This document shows positions 1-9,614 of a stretch of DNA of 64,000 nt, piece by piece. The DNA lies in the NCBI RefSeq assembly GCF_013009075.1, contig NZ_CP053108.1, forward strand, positions 2,666,001 to 2,730,000, written 5' to 3'. Positions within the stretch are counted from its first letter, which is position 1; every line of letters begins with the position of its first letter. The translations under genes and the position numbers were made by a program. This DNA comes from Halomonas sp. TA22. Lineage in GTDB: Bacteria; Pseudomonadota; Gammaproteobacteria; Pseudomonadales; Halomonadaceae. The notes below the pieces were generated by a model. That model was not told the DNA's origin and did no database searches. It was given only the letters and a program-made list of their open reading frames with translations.

Positions 1-460
1 GATGCTGCGCCCATGCACACCGAAAGGAGTGATGACGCTGCTGCATGAGAGCGGCATCGAGGTACGCGGCCTGAATGCGACGGTGGTCGGCGCTTCCAAC
101 ATCGTCGGCCGCCCCATGGCGCTCGAACTGATGCTGGCCGGCTGCACCACCACGGTGTGCCACCGCTTCACTCACGACCTGGAAGCGCATGTGCGTCGCG
201 CCGACCTGCTGGTGGTTGCCGTGGGCAAACCCGGCGTGGTCAAGGGCGAGTGGGTCAAGGAAGGAGCGGTGGTCATCGATGTAGGGATCAACCGCACCCA
301 CGAAGGCCAACTGAAGGGGGATGTCGATTTTGCAGCGGCGGCCGAGAGAGCGGGTCATATCACTCCGGTACCCGGAGGCGTCGGCCCCATGACGGTCGCC
401 TCTCTGCTCGAGAATACGCTGTTTGCCGCCGAGCTGCATGACGCCATGCAAGCACGGTAG
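1..460 (+). CDS. folD: Bifunctional methylenetetrahydrofolate dehydrogenase / methenyltetrahydrofolate cyclohydrolase, C-terminal part (5' end outside window)
   Basis: FolD interconverts 5,10-methylene- and 10-formyl-tetrahydrofolate in the cytoplasm, supplying one-carbon units. About 152 residues are visible, roughly the C-terminal half of a protein of about 285. The visible part opens with the FolD signature [11 protein letters not shown]. It then shows the NADP-binding stretch [10 protein letters not shown], the VAVGKPG motif and the C-terminal [12 protein letters not shown] motif. The open frame runs off the left edge, so the first ATG in view is internal and not the start. The next gene is luxS, 58 bases downstream. 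Both feed one-carbon and methyl metabolism, but I see no evidence for or against cotranscription. Confidence 0.97.
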   Translation, partial: MLRPCTPKGVMTLLHESGIEVRGLNATVVGASNIVGRPMALELMLAGCTTTVCHRFTHDLEAHVRRADLLVVAVGKPGVVKGEWVKEGAVVIDVGINRTHEGQLKGDVDFAAAAERAGHITPVPGGVGPMTVASLLENTLFAAELHDAMQAR

Positions 461-518
461 CGGTGCGCTAGACTAGTCGCCTATTCACGTCAAAGTCATG
501 TCAGTGCCGGAGGCCCCC

Positions 519-989
519 ATGAGCGAACAGCAGAAGATGAATGTCGAGAGCTTCAACCTCGACCATACCAAGGTCAAGGCGCCCTATGTCCGCCTGGCAG
601 GCGTCAAGGCCGGCCTGAACGGCGATGAGATCCACAAGTATGACATGCGCATATGCCAGCCCAATCAGGAGCATATGGAGATGCCCGCGCTGCACTCGCT
701 GGAACACCTGATGGCGGAGCTGTCACGCAATCATACCGATAAGATCGTCGATATCAGCCCCATGGGCTGCCAGACCGGCTTCTATGTCGCATTGATCAAC
801 CACGACGACTATGACGATGTACTTGACCTTCTCGAAAAGACGCTCGAAGACGTACTCGGCGCCGACGAGGTCCCTGCCTGCAACGAGATGCAGTGCGGCT
901 GGGCAGCCAGCCACAGCCTGGAAGGTGCCAAGCAGATCGCCCGTGGCTTCTTGTCCAAGCGTAACGAGTGGACCCAGGTCTTCTCCTGA
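519..989 (+). CDS. luxS: S-ribosylhomocysteine lyase LuxS
   Basis: LuxS cleaves S-ribosylhomocysteine to homocysteine and 4,5-dihydroxypentane-2,3-dione, the AI-2 precursor. At 156 residues it has the usual family length. The metal site HSLEH (the HxxEH motif) is present, followed by GCQTGFY and the region around the conserved Cys near CNEMQCGW. An earlier in-frame ATG lies at 498. I chose 519 because GGAGG at 509-513 sits 5 bases before it and the product then begins MSEQQKM. mtnN, which makes the LuxS substrate, follows after 32 bases, so the two consecutive steps of S-adenosylhomocysteine recycling are adjacent. Confidence 0.97.
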   Translation: MSEQQKMNVESFNLDHTKVKAPYVRLAGVKAGLNGDEIHKYDMRICQPNQEHMEMPALHSLEHLMAELSRNHTDKIVDISPMGCQTGFYVALINHDDYDDVLDLLEKTLEDVLGADEVPACNEMQCGWAASHSLEGAKQIARGFLSKRNEWTQVFS

Positions 990-1021
990 GTCACCACTCA
1001 AGCCCGATAATAAGGTTTCTC

Positions 1022-1735
1022 ATGAAGACGATTGGCATCATAGGCGCCATGGCAGAGGAAGTTGAGTTGCTGGCCTCCCGACTGACGGAACACGAGACGC
1101 GACAGCACGCCGGATTCATCTTTCACACCGGCAGCTTGCACGACGTGAAGGTCATAATCTTGCAATCCGGCATCGGCAAGGTCAACGCGGCGGTAGGCAC
1201 CTCCCAGCTGCTCGACAAGTACCAGCCCGAGGCGATCATCAACACCGGTTCGGCGGGCGGCTTTGGCGAAGACTTGGCGATAGGGGACGTGGTCATCTCC
1301 TCCGAGGTTCGCCACCATGATGTGGATGTGGTTGCGTTCGGCTATGATTATGGCCAGGTGCCCCGCATGCCTGCGGCCTATCTTCCAGACCCTCGCCTGG
1401 TTCAGGCAGCACGAGAGTGCAGCAAGCGCCTTGATGAATTGAGAATAGTCGAGGGCCTGATCGCTACCGGCGACAGTTTCATGTCCTGTCCCGAGAGCGT
1501 CAAGAAGACTCGCGAGCGCTTCCCCGCCATGCTTGCCGCCGAGATGGAAGCCGCCGCCATCGCGCAGACCTGCCATCTCTACGACTGCCCCTTCGTGGTG
1601 ATTCGTGCGCTTTCCGATATTGCCGGACAGGAATCCGACCTCTCCTTCGCCCAGTTCATCGATCAGGCAGCCACCCACTCAGCAGCCCTTGTCGACGCCA
1701 TGGTAAAGCACCTCGGCACCTCATCTACCAACTGA
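1022..1735 (+). CDS. mtnN: 5'-methylthioadenosine/S-adenosylhomocysteine nucleosidase
   Basis: This enzyme hydrolyses S-adenosylhomocysteine and methylthioadenosine to adenine plus the ribosyl thioether, giving the substrate of LuxS. The 237-residue product begins MKTIGIIGAMAEEVELL, the standard start of the Pfs family. It carries the expected catalytic residues: Glu in the AMAEE segment, the MEMEAAAIAQ substrate loop and Asp in ALSDIAG. A longer open frame extends upstream into luxS. The ATG at 1022 is preferred because AAGG lies 6 bases before it and it matches the family start. It is likely in one transcript with luxS. Confidence 0.97.
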   Translation: MKTIGIIGAMAEEVELLASRLTEHETRQHAGFIFHTGSLHDVKVIILQSGIGKVNAAVGTSQLLDKYQPEAIINTGSAGGFGEDLAIGDVVISSEVRHHDVDVVAFGYDYGQVPRMPAAYLPDPRLVQAARECSKRLDELRIVEGLIATGDSFMSCPESVKKTRERFPAMLAAEMEAAAIAQTCHLYDCPFVVIRALSDIAGQESDLSFAQFIDQAATHSAALVDAMVKHLGTSSTN

Positions 1736-1794
1736 ATCCCCTATCTCGTCCGCTCCGACATCATCTGTCAGTAACGAAACGACTACCCTCTGCC

Positions 1795-1813
1795 GACCAG
1801 GCTTCCCCTGGTC
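1795..1813 (+). terminator. Hairpin downstream of mtnN (weak terminator candidate)
   Basis: GACCAGG (1795-1801) and CCTGGTC (1807-1813) form a 7-bp stem with a 5-base loop, 60 bases after the mtnN stop and ahead of the flaG promoter. No T-run follows directly, so its role as an intrinsic terminator is only suggested. Confidence 0.35.
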
Positions 1814-1844
1814 CGCCTGGAGCGGGCTGCTTTTCAAGCAAGAT

Positions 1845-1871
1845 TAAAGTTTGACTCTCGTGCGCCGATAG
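1845..1871 (+). promoter_or_regulatory. Sigma-28 (FliA) promoter for flaG
   Basis: TAAAGTTT at 1845-1852, an 11-base spacer and GCCGATAG at 1864-1871 match the enterobacterial FliA consensus (TAAAGTTT-N11-GCCGATAA) at 15 of 16 positions. The -10 element ends 40 bases before the flaG ATG. This makes flaG a late (class III) flagellar gene. Confidence 0.9.
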
Positions 1872-1911
1872 CCTTTGACGACAATGTTCATGGCTGGGAA
1901 CGAGGATCTGT

Positions 1912-2274
1912 ATGAGCGACATGATCAATGACTTGAGTGACGCAACGCGCGCACTGACGACACAGCAGCGGCTTGACACCATGCTGGCCCAACTGGGCAC
2001 TCGCCAGGTGGCTACCATAGAGACTGAAGCCGTGCGCGGCGCAGCAGCGCCAACGACGGTGGCTGAGCTATTCGAGCCTCTTCAGCGAATTAATGAAGTC
2101 ATGCGCTCTTATGGTGTCGAATTTGACCTGAATGAGTTCGAGAACCGCACCGTCACCCGCATCATCGATCGCGATACCGGCGAAACCATACGCCAGATTC
2201 CCAGCGAGGAAGTGTTGAGAATTGCCGAATCCCTGAGCCAGCTTCAAGGACGGCTCATACAGCTCGAGGCTTGA
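1912..2274 (+). CDS. flaG: FlaG family flagellar protein
   Basis: FlaG is a small protein associated with the polar or lateral flagellar filament; loss in other bacteria alters filament length, but its mechanism is not settled. The 120-residue product has a polar, poorly conserved N-terminal half. It ends with the FlaG core, seen here as RIIDRDTGETIRQIPSEEVL at residues about 84-103, followed by a helix. GAGG lies just upstream of the ATG. A near-perfect sigma-28 promoter precedes the gene. Unusually it stands apart from fliC and fliD and is followed by a cyclic-di-GMP gene. Confidence 0.88.
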   Translation: MSDMINDLSDATRALTTQQRLDTMLAQLGTRQVATIETEAVRGAAAPTTVAELFEPLQRINEVMRSYGVEFDLNEFENRTVTRIIDRDTGETIRQIPSEEVLRIAESLSQLQGRLIQLEA

Positions 2275-2280
2275 CGAGGA

Positions 2281-2320
2281 AACAAGCTTATTAAATAAGG
2301 ATTTTCTGAATAAGCTTGTT
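2281..2320. repeat. Perfect 12-bp inverted repeat between flaG and the GGDEF-EAL gene
   Basis: AACAAGCTTATT (2281-2292) and AATAAGCTTGTT (2309-2320) are exact reverse complements separated by 16 bases. The repeat begins 6 bases after the flaG stop and ends 44 bases before the next ATG. It is AT-rich, unlike its surroundings, and is not followed by a clear T-run. It may be a terminator-like hairpin, an operator or a regulatory hairpin in the mRNA leader. Confidence 0.8.
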
Positions 2321-2364
2321 GTGATTTTGCTGGCGGAAATATTATGGATTGATCAGGAGCGGAT

Positions 2365-5169
2365 ATGCTTGACCTGCCCCCCCGTACCAGCTACTGGCAG
2401 TTTGATGAGAGCGAGCGGTTGGCTGCGCTGCAGGACTTAGAGATACTCAATACTCCATGCGAAAGGGCCTTCGACGACCTGGCCCACCTGGCCTGCCGCC
2501 TTTTTGATGTGCCCATTGCACTTATCAGCCTGATCGATGATCAACGCCAATGGTTCAAATCGACGGTCGGTACCGATATATGCGAGACAGCGCTGGATGA
2601 CGCACTAGGTGTACAGACGATGCGCACCCCCGACGGCATCGTCGTTGAGGATGCCAAGCGTGATCCCAATGTCAGTAATTCTCTCCTGGTTGCCGGCAGT
2701 CCCTGCATCCGCTTTTATGCAGGAATGCCTCTTTATGGCGCCAACAAGCTTCCAATAGGAACACTCTGCATCATCAGTCCCGAGCCGCGGGAATTCGCCC
2801 CCAAGGAACGGCTTATCCTCGAGCGTCTGGCCGACCTAGCCAGCTTGCTCATCATACAACGCAAGCCGGACCACCGCCGACCCGGCGATGCTAAAGGTAG
2901 GCTTAGCCTGGCAGCGCTGACAGAACGGACTGAACAGCATTTTCTCAAGGGGATGCCACCACGCCTGGTATTGCGCGAAATACTTGATGGACTATTGGCG
3001 CTCACCTCAAGCGAGTTTGGCTTTGTGGCAAGCTGCACGGAGGAAAGCTCAACACAGACATTTCATGTAGAGGGACTCTCAGCTCATCACGTCACCCCCC
3101 TTATCCAGGAGTTATTCATCACTGCTCCAGGAAATTTCGCTACTGACACGGCCCATCCAAGTCTGAATGGAGCGCCGTTCGGTAGGGTGGTCAGGTTACT
3201 TAGCAACGATGACCTATCCCATCCCCTTTTCAAGAAACTCCTGGCGCCTGCGCTTCAAGTGAATGCTGCGCTGGCGATCCCCCTGTTTGATAGTCACGTC
3301 ATGAATGGCGTATTGATACTGGCCAATCCCACCCAGACCAGCAATCCCGAGCAAGACGGCAATCTCATGGCACCGCTCCAAGCGCTGGGATCTAGACTGA
3401 TTCATGCCATCCAGGCCGAGCGGCTCATGAAGGCATTGGCTGCCTCACTCGAGGAAGTGCATGCCACGCTGAGCGTGAGTGCCGACCTCGTCATGATCAT
3501 CGACGAGCGAAGCCGGTCGATCCGATACGCCAATCAGGGGGCTGCTGACCTACTGAATTGTGATAGGGCTAACCTCATGCGTCGTGATCCGTGCGACCTG
3601 GTAGAGGATGGCAGTGCGCTCGCCACGGTACTGGCACAGGTACAAAATGAGGCAGTAGAGCGCATCGATATCTCGCTGCTGACCCCAGAAGGGCCCAATA
3701 TCCCCGCCCAGGCCGCCATCCAGCGCATTCGCCATAAAGATAGCGGGCAAGTCAATCTGGTCATGGTGGCACGCGATCTTCGGGATACGCTTCAGGCTCA
3801 GCGCAAGATCGACTGGATCAACGAGCATGATGCACTGTCCGGCCTGCTCAACCGCCATGGATTTCTTCATCAACTCAAGCAACGGCTCGCGCGCGAGAAG
3901 CGAGGGCGCCTTAGCCGCCACTATATCGACATGGTGCTGGTGCTGGGGGTCGATCGTTTCAGACGCATCAATGAGGCGCACGGCACGGCCAATGCCGATG
4001 CCATACTGGTGGCGCTGAGCGAAAGGCTCGTCAGTCTATTGCTGGATCACCCTGAGGCTCTTCTTGCTAGGCTCGGCGGCGATGAATTCGCCATTGCCCT
4101 CAACGTTTCCGATGAGCATGAAGCATGCCGAATCATTCAGTGGGCGCAACAGAGCATCGACGACACCCCCTTTTCGCTGCCGTCGCGTCACGAAGTCGAG
4201 CAGTTGCATGTGACGGCCAGCGCGGGAATCGCCCTGCACCGGAACACTCCCGGGGACTCGAGCGATGCCGGAGAGCTGCTGCGTCAGGCCAATGCGGCCC
4301 TGAGGCGCGCCAAGAATCAGGGGCGCGGCTCCACTTATCACTATCTTCCTGGCATGCTGGACGAGGAGAATCGTCATCAACATATCGAGCAGCGACTGGC
4401 GGGTGCACACGAACGCTGCGACCTCTATCTACACTACCAACCCATCTGGCGCCTAGAGGATCTCTCCTCCCCCACTGGAGCCGAAGCTCTGCTGCGTTGG
4501 CGCGACGATGAACTGGGACAGATCGGTCCCGATCTCTTCGTACCGATTCTTGAGGAGAACGGCGACATGCTGGCGATCGGACGTTGGATTCTCGCCTCCG
4601 CCCTTGACGCCATGGCCGCGTGTCAATCGCGTCGTCCCGATCACTTTGTCAGCGTCAATGTCAGTGCCGTTCAGTTGATGAATGATGACGATCTGGCAAG
4701 TTTCGTCATCGATTCCCTAAAGCGCCGAGGGCTACCGGCAAGCGCTCTTGAGATCGAGGTCACGGAAACGGCCTTGATCCAATCCCCAGGACGCGTGAAG
4801 CGACAGCTGCATGACCTGCATCAGGCCGGCATCTCCATCGCGCTAGATGACTTCGGCACAGGCTTTTCATCGCTCTCCCATCTCAAACAGTTCCCCTTCG
4901 ATACCGTCAAGATCGATCGCTCCTTCATTGCCGGCCTGCCCCACTCCGTCAAGGATCGCGCGATCGTCGAATCGCTGATGCGGCTTTGCCAAGGTTTCGA
5001 ACGCCATGTCTGCGCCGAGGGCATAGAAACCCTCGAGCAGCTCGACTATCTGCGTGATCTGGGATGCGACCGCGCCCAAGGCTATGCCTTGGGCAAGCCG
5101 ACACCACAACTGCAGTTTCGAAAGAACGCACGAGAAAATGACAAGGCAGCGAAGTCCACTCTCGCATGA
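2365..5169 (+). CDS. GAF-GAF-PAS-GGDEF-EAL cyclic-di-GMP protein (probable phosphodiesterase)
   Basis: This 934-residue protein has two GAF-like domains (about 20-165 and 185-350), a PAS domain (about 360-480), GGDEF (about 485-655) and EAL (about 680-925). I see no membrane segment, so it is probably cytosolic. The EAL half keeps its signature EALLRW and the conserved elements VNVSAVQL, EIEVTETAL, DDFGTGFSSL, KIDRSF and AEGIET, so c-di-GMP hydrolysis is expected. The GGDEF signature is intact at about 571-575. However, the metal-binding Asp of the DxDxFK segment is replaced by Gly (LGVDRFRRIN), and no RxxD inhibitory site precedes the signature. The synthase half is therefore likely degenerate or regulatory. 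It lies between flaG and the flagellar locus and may tune motility. Confidence 0.93.
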   Translation: MLDLPPRTSYWQFDESERLAALQDLEILNTPCERAFDDLAHLACRLFDVPIALISLIDDQRQWFKSTVGTDICETALDDALGVQTMRTPDGIVVEDAKRDPNVSNSLLVAGSPCIRFYAGMPLYGANKLPIGTLCIISPEPREFAPKERLILERLADLASLLIIQRKPDHRRPGDAKGRLSLAALTERTEQHFLKGMPPRLVLREILDGLLALTSSEFGFVASCTEESSTQTFHVEGLSAHHVTPLIQELFITAPGNFATDTAHPSLNGAPFGRVVRLLSNDDLSHPLFKKLLAPALQVNAALAIPLFDSHVMNGVLILANPTQTSNPEQDGNLMAPLQALGSRLIHAIQAERLMKALAASLEEVHATLSVSADLVMIIDERSRSIRYANQGAADLLNCDRANLMRRDPCDLVEDGSALATVLAQVQNEAVERIDISLLTPEGPNIPAQAAIQRIRHKDSGQVNLVMVARDLRDTLQAQRKIDWINEHDALSGLLNRHGFLHQLKQRLAREKRGRLSRHYIDMVLVLGVDRFRRINEAHGTANADAILVALSERLVSLLLDHPEALLARLGGDEFAIALNVSDEHEACRIIQWAQQSIDDTPFSLPSRHEVEQLHVTASAGIALHRNTPGDSSDAGELLRQANAALRRAKNQGRGSTYHYLPGMLDEENRHQHIEQRLAGAHERCDLYLHYQPIWRLEDLSSPTGAEALLRWRDDELGQIGPDLFVPILEENGDMLAIGRWILASALDAMAACQSRRPDHFVSVNVSAVQLMNDDDLASFVIDSLKRRGLPASALEIEVTETALIQSPGRVKRQLHDLHQAGISIALDDFGTGFSSLSHLKQFPFDTVKIDRSFIAGLPHSVKDRAIVESLMRLCQGFERHVCAEGIETLEQLDYLRDLGCDRAQGYALGKPTPQLQFRKNARENDKAAKSTLA

Positions 5170-5228
5170 CAAGCGCCACTCTTCGGTTATCATGCACGGC
5201 ATCCCTCAGTCTCGATAAGGACCCTGCC

Positions 5229-6272
5229 GTGCTTCCACTAGCTCAGCGCCCGTTACTCGTTATCTACACCGGGGGAACGCTGGGCATGGTGTCGAGCCCA
5301 CGAGGATTGGTGCCAGGTAACGATTTCGAAGCGCGACTACGCCAGGCACTGGATACGCTGCCACCGGCACGGCGACAGACACTATCTGAATTCACGTTTG
5401 TCGAGACCCCGCATCCCATCGACTCCAGTGCAGCGACACCCGCCACCTGGGCGCAGCTGGCCAGGATGATCGCCGAGCGCCACCAAGACCACTCGGGGAT
5501 AGTGATTCTGCATGGCACCGATACGTTGGCCTGGACTGCAAGCAGTCTCGCCTACCAGCTTCAGGGCATCGCCCTGCCGGTCGTGGTCACCGGTGCCATG
5601 CAGCCTCTGGAAGCGGTGGATTCCGATGCGCTCGACAATATCGAGGCAGCGCTGCGCTTTGCCGCCCATCCCGACCTTCAGGAGGTCGCCTTGTGCTTTG
5701 CCGGCAAGCTGATGCGCGGAGTGCGGTCACGCAAGTGGCATACCCGTGACAGGGACGCCTTCAGCAGTCCCAACTACCCCCTGCTCGGCGAGGTGGTATC
5801 ACATCAGGCAGTGATCTATCGCAACCGAGGGCTGGCCGTCCAGCAGCGCGGCGCACCCCGCTTCGAGCTACTCGATTATTCAGGCCAGGGAGCCTCGGTG
5901 GTACGCGTGACGCTGTGGCCCGGTATCGCCGCCTGGCAGATCGCCGCCTGGCTGGAACAGCCGCAGGTGAGAGGAGCCCTGCTGGAAGTCTGGGGCGGAG
6001 GAAACATTCCGGAGAGCCCGGCCCTGCTGGATGTACTGGCACAGGCCACGGGGGAAGGGAAGCTAATTGCAGCCATCAGCCAATGCCCTCATGGGCATAT
6101 CGAGATGAGCGACTATGCCGCAGGTCAGGGACTTGCCGCTGCAGGAGTACTGTCAGGCGAAGCCATGACCCCCGAGGCGGCCATGACGAAGCTCATTCAC
6201 CTTCTCGCCCAGCCCTTGGACGACCAGGACCGGCGGCAGCGCTTCATGACGCCGCTAGCGGGTGAGCGCTGA
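5229..6272 (+). CDS. ansA: Type I (cytoplasmic) L-asparaginase
   Basis: The enzyme hydrolyses L-asparagine to aspartate and ammonia. The product has 347 residues and shows both asparaginase signatures: YTGGTLGM near the N-terminus with the nucleophilic Thr, and LHGTDTLAWTAS with the second catalytic Thr-Asp pair. Absence of a signal peptide and similarity to AnsA favour the cytoplasmic form. An ATG at 5166 overlaps the preceding stop. The GTG at 5229 is preferred because AAGGA at 5217-5221 is well placed and the protein then starts close to the first strand, as in the family. The gene separates the regulatory gene from the fliE/fliF block and has no obvious flagellar role. Confidence 0.9.
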   Translation: MLPLAQRPLLVIYTGGTLGMVSSPRGLVPGNDFEARLRQALDTLPPARRQTLSEFTFVETPHPIDSSAATPATWAQLARMIAERHQDHSGIVILHGTDTLAWTASSLAYQLQGIALPVVVTGAMQPLEAVDSDALDNIEAALRFAAHPDLQEVALCFAGKLMRGVRSRKWHTRDRDAFSSPNYPLLGEVVSHQAVIYRNRGLAVQQRGAPRFELLDYSGQGASVVRVTLWPGIAAWQIAAWLEQPQVRGALLEVWGGGNIPESPALLDVLAQATGEGKLIAAISQCPHGHIEMSDYAAGQGLAAAGVLSGEAMTPEAAMTKLIHLLAQPLDDQDRRQRFMTPLAGER

Positions 6273-6278
6273 GCCAAG

Positions 6279-6608
6279 TTACACCTGCATGTTCATGACA
6301 TCCTTGTAGGCGGTGACCAGCCGGTTACGCACCTGTACCCCCATCTGGAAGGCCACGCTGGCCTTCTGCATGTCCACCATGACGTCATTGAGCGCCACAT
6401 CGGGATCACCGGACTGAAAGGCAGTGGCCTTGGCACTGGCAGCCTGCTGCAGCCGGTTGATGCGCTGGATCGAAGATTGCAACTCGCTGGCAAACCCCCC
6501 CTGGCCCACAGCAGTGGAGAGATGCTGTCCCTTGGGCTGCAAGCCGCCGGCCTGAGTAGCCAGTGCATGCATCTGGGACAAGGCTGACTGAATTGCAGGT
6601 GTACTCAT
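6279..6608 (-). CDS. fliE: Flagellar hook-basal body protein FliE
   Basis: FliE links the MS ring (FliF) to the proximal rod and is exported by the flagellar type III apparatus. The 109-residue product matches the family in length. It carries the conserved C-terminal block with DVMVDMQKASVAFQ and VRNRLVTAYKDVMNM, which ends the protein as expected. It is transcribed away from fliF, the same divergent fliE/fliF arrangement as in enterobacteria. The 248-base gap between the two starts must hold both promoters, but I could not identify convincing elements there. The start ATG has no strong ribosome-binding site. Confidence 0.95.
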   Translation of the reverse strand: MSTPAIQSALSQMHALATQAGGLQPKGQHLSTAVGQGGFASELQSSIQRINRLQQAASAKATAFQSGDPDVALNDVMVDMQKASVAFQMGVQVRNRLVTAYKDVMNMQV

Positions 6609-6856
6609 GACGGAGAACTCGATGATGGGTTGCAGGCAAGCCTATCAAGGTAACGCCCAGGACCAAAGCATCAATTGACCCGCAAAAGTCCGGCTTTTCT
6701 TTCCTTTACCCTTTACCAGGCTGCGCATAATGGCGTTCATCACACGACCGCCTGCCAGCATGACCGGCAGCGACCCAGACGTAACGTGGAGCCGGATGGC
6801 GAAATGACTTCTGTATTCCATAATGAGCAGCAGCGGACACTCCTCGGAGGAGGCGA

Positions 6857-8611
6857 ATGAGCGACGCCTCCAGGACGACAGGCGCCTCTACCGTTGGTGC
6901 CGCACAACCCGCCTCCGCAACCGCTGAGACGGCAGGCCGTGCCACTACTAGCCAGCTCCTCGATCAGATGCGCGCCAACCCCCTGGTGCCGCTGCTGATC
7001 GCCGGTGCCGCCGTGGTCGCCATCGTCATCGCACTGCTGATGTGGGCAAGCAGCCCCGAATACCGCGTGCTCTACAGCAACCTGAATGAAGCCGATGGTG
7101 GCCGCATCATCGGTGAGCTCGACCAGCGCGGCGTCGCCTATCGCTTCTCCGAGGGCGGTCAGACACTGCTGGTCCCAAGCGATCAGGTTCATACCCTACG
7201 CCTGCAACTGGCCGAAAAAGGGCTGCCGCAAGGTGGCAACGTCGGCTTCGAGTTGATGGACAATCAGGCCTTTGGCGTCAGCCAGTTTGCCGAGCACATC
7301 AACTTCCAGCGCGGCCTCGAAGGTGAGCTGGCTCGCTCCATCGAGTCACTCGGGCCGGTCACGCGAGCACGCATCCACCTGGCCATGGCCAAGCCCTCGG
7401 TCTTCGTTCGTGATCGCGAACCCGCCAAGGCGTCCGTGGTACTCACGCTGCATGCCGGCCGCTCCCTTAGCGATGGTCAGGTCAACGCGATCATCCATAT
7501 GGTGTCGAGCAGCGTTTCTGAACTCGCCGCCGATGACGTCACGGTAATCGACCACACCGGTCGACTGCTCTCCAAGCCCGGTGGCGCCGCGCGTGACCTC
7601 GATGGCACCCAGCTCAATTACATCGAGGAGGTAGAGCGCTCCTACCAGCGGCGTATCGAAAACATTCTCGCGCCGATTCTCGGCAGCCAGAATCTGCGCG
7701 CCCAGGTGGCAGCCCAGATCGACTTCTCCAGCCGCGAGGAAACCTCTGAGCGCTTCGGCCCCAACCAGGCCCCCAACGAAGCCGCCGTACGCAGCTCGCA
7801 GTTGAGCACCTCCTACAGTGGAAGCGACGATATCGCACGGGGCATCCCCGGCGCCTTGACCAATACGCCTCCCGGCGCGGCGCCTTCACTGATCGAGCTT
7901 CAGGAGACCGACGAGGACGGCGAGCCGATCAACGACCCGACGCAGCCGCCGAGCAACTTGCGTCATGACAATGTCGTAAACTACGAGGTCGATCGCAACA
8001 TCGCCCATATCCAGCACCGTCGCGGCCAGATCGAGCGTCTCTCGGTGGCCGTCGTGGTCAACTATCGCGAGGAGCGGGACGCCGAGGGCGAGTTGGCCCG
8101 CGTACCGCTGAGCGATGCCGAGCTGAACCAGATCAATCGCCTGGTGCGTCAGGCCATGGGGTTCTCTGAAATTCGCGGCGACGAGATCGAAGTGGTCAAC
8201 AGCCCTTTCACCCTGGAGCGCGACGAGACCATCGAATACGCATGGTGGGAGTCACCCGAAATCCAGGCACTGGCACTGACTCTGGGTCGTTACCTGCTGG
8301 TGGCCTTCATCGCCCTGCTGCTCTACCTGCTGATACTGCGCCCCTTGATCAAGCGCCATACCCAGCAGCCCGTGCTGGCCAACGCCGCGCTCGAGCCAGG
8401 CTTCCGGGCAGTCGTCGGCGACGATGACGAGAATGAACAGGAAGCGGCGAAGTTTGGTGAAGGTGATGACGAGCGTGGCGATACACCGCTACGCAAGCGC
8501 CGCAAGTCGAACGACTATGAGCAGAACCTCAAGGATGCGCGTGAAATGGCTCAGGAAGATCCTCGCCTGGTGGCAATGATCGTACGCAGCTGGATGAACA
8601 AGTATGAATAA
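6857..8611 (+). CDS. fliF: Flagellar MS-ring protein FliF
   Basis: FliF forms the MS ring in the inner membrane, the base on which rod, switch and export apparatus assemble. The 584-residue product has an N-terminal membrane segment (about 37-60), the periplasmic YscJ/FliF ring-building domains (about 70-460) and a second membrane segment (about 475-500). A cytoplasmic tail that binds FliG follows. A strong GGAGGAGG precedes the ATG. It heads the plus-strand fliFGHIJKLMNOPQR series and overlaps fliG by 8 bases. Confidence 0.98.
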   Translation: MSDASRTTGASTVGAAQPASATAETAGRATTSQLLDQMRANPLVPLLIAGAAVVAIVIALLMWASSPEYRVLYSNLNEADGGRIIGELDQRGVAYRFSEGGQTLLVPSDQVHTLRLQLAEKGLPQGGNVGFELMDNQAFGVSQFAEHINFQRGLEGELARSIESLGPVTRARIHLAMAKPSVFVRDREPAKASVVLTLHAGRSLSDGQVNAIIHMVSSSVSELAADDVTVIDHTGRLLSKPGGAARDLDGTQLNYIEEVERSYQRRIENILAPILGSQNLRAQVAAQIDFSSREETSERFGPNQAPNEAAVRSSQLSTSYSGSDDIARGIPGALTNTPPGAAPSLIELQETDEDGEPINDPTQPPSNLRHDNVVNYEVDRNIAHIQHRRGQIERLSVAVVVNYREERDAEGELARVPLSDAELNQINRLVRQAMGFSEIRGDEIEVVNSPFTLERDETIEYAWWESPEIQALALTLGRYLLVAFIALLLYLLILRPLIKRHTQQPVLANAALEPGFRAVVGDDDENEQEAAKFGEGDDERGDTPLRKRRKSNDYEQNLKDAREMAQEDPRLVAMIVRSWMNKYE

Positions 8612-9614
8612 CGCAGCCCCTCTCAAGATGAGTGGTGCCCGGCGCAGCGCAATTCTGCTGCTGGCACTCGATGAAGATAGCGCCGCCGAGGTATTCAAGT
8701 ACCTCTCGGCCAAGGAAGTGCAGGCCGTCAGTCACGAGATGGCCAATCTCGATCAGATCTCGCATGAAGAGATGCGCCTGGTACTATCCGATTTCCATAC
8801 CGAGTCGGAGGAGTTCACCGCCATCAACCTGCACTCGAGCGATCACATCCGCTCGGTGCTGACCAAGGCGCTGGGCAGCGAGCGCGCCTCCAGTCTGATC
8901 GAGGACATTCTCGAGAGCAGCGGCACCTCCTCCGGCATCGATTCGTTGAATCTCATGGAGGCGTCGCTGGTATCCGAGATGATTCGAGACGAGCACCCGC
9001 AGATCATCGCCACCATCCTGGTGCACCTGGAGCGCCACCAGGCCGCCAGCATACTCGAGCTGTTCGACGACAAGCTGCGCAACGACGTGGTACTGCGGAT
9101 CGCGACCTTCAGCGGCGTGCAGCCTGCCGCCCTGCAGGAGCTCACCGAGGTATTGGGTGGCATGCTCGACGGCCAGAACCTCAAGCGCAGCAAGATGGGC
9201 GGCGTGAGAACGGCGGCCGAGATCCTCAACCTGATGAACTCCAGCCAGGAAGAGATCGTCATCGAAACGGTACGCGCCCACAGCGAGGATCTCGCCCAGA
9301 AGATCATCGACGAAATGTTCCTGTTCGAGAATCTTCAGGATCTCGACAACCGCGGCATTCAGCTGGTGCTCAAGGAGATCGATACCAACTCGCTGGTGGT
9401 CGCGCTCAAGGGCGCTCCCGAGGCGCTGGTCGAGAAGTTCCTGCGTAACATGTCTCAGCGTGCCGCCCAGTTGCTGCAGGAAGACATGGAGGCCCGCGGA
9501 CCGATCCGGGTATCGCAGGTCGAGGCCGAGCAGAAGGCCATCCTACAGGTGGTAAGACGTCTGGCGGATACCGGCGAAATCGTGCTTGGCGGTGGAGACG
9601 ATACCTATGTCTAA
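8604..9614 (+). CDS. fliG: Flagellar motor switch protein FliG
   Basis: FliG is the rotor protein that contacts the stator and, with FliM and FliN, sets torque and direction. The 336-residue product has the N, middle and C domains. The EHPQ motif of the middle domain is seen in [15 protein letters not shown] (about 130-145). The charged torque helix region follows around [19 protein letters not shown]. Its start overlaps the end of fliF and its end overlaps the start of fliH, so the genes are translationally linked. Confidence 0.98.
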   Translation: MNNAAPLKMSGARRSAILLLALDEDSAAEVFKYLSAKEVQAVSHEMANLDQISHEEMRLVLSDFHTESEEFTAINLHSSDHIRSVLTKALGSERASSLIEDILESSGTSSGIDSLNLMEASLVSEMIRDEHPQIIATILVHLERHQAASILELFDDKLRNDVVLRIATFSGVQPAALQELTEVLGGMLDGQNLKRSKMGGVRTAAEILNLMNSSQEEIVIETVRAHSEDLAQKIIDEMFLFENLQDLDNRGIQLVLKEIDTNSLVVALKGAPEALVEKFLRNMSQRAAQLLQEDMEARGPIRVSQVEAEQKAILQVVRRLADTGEIVLGGGDDTYV

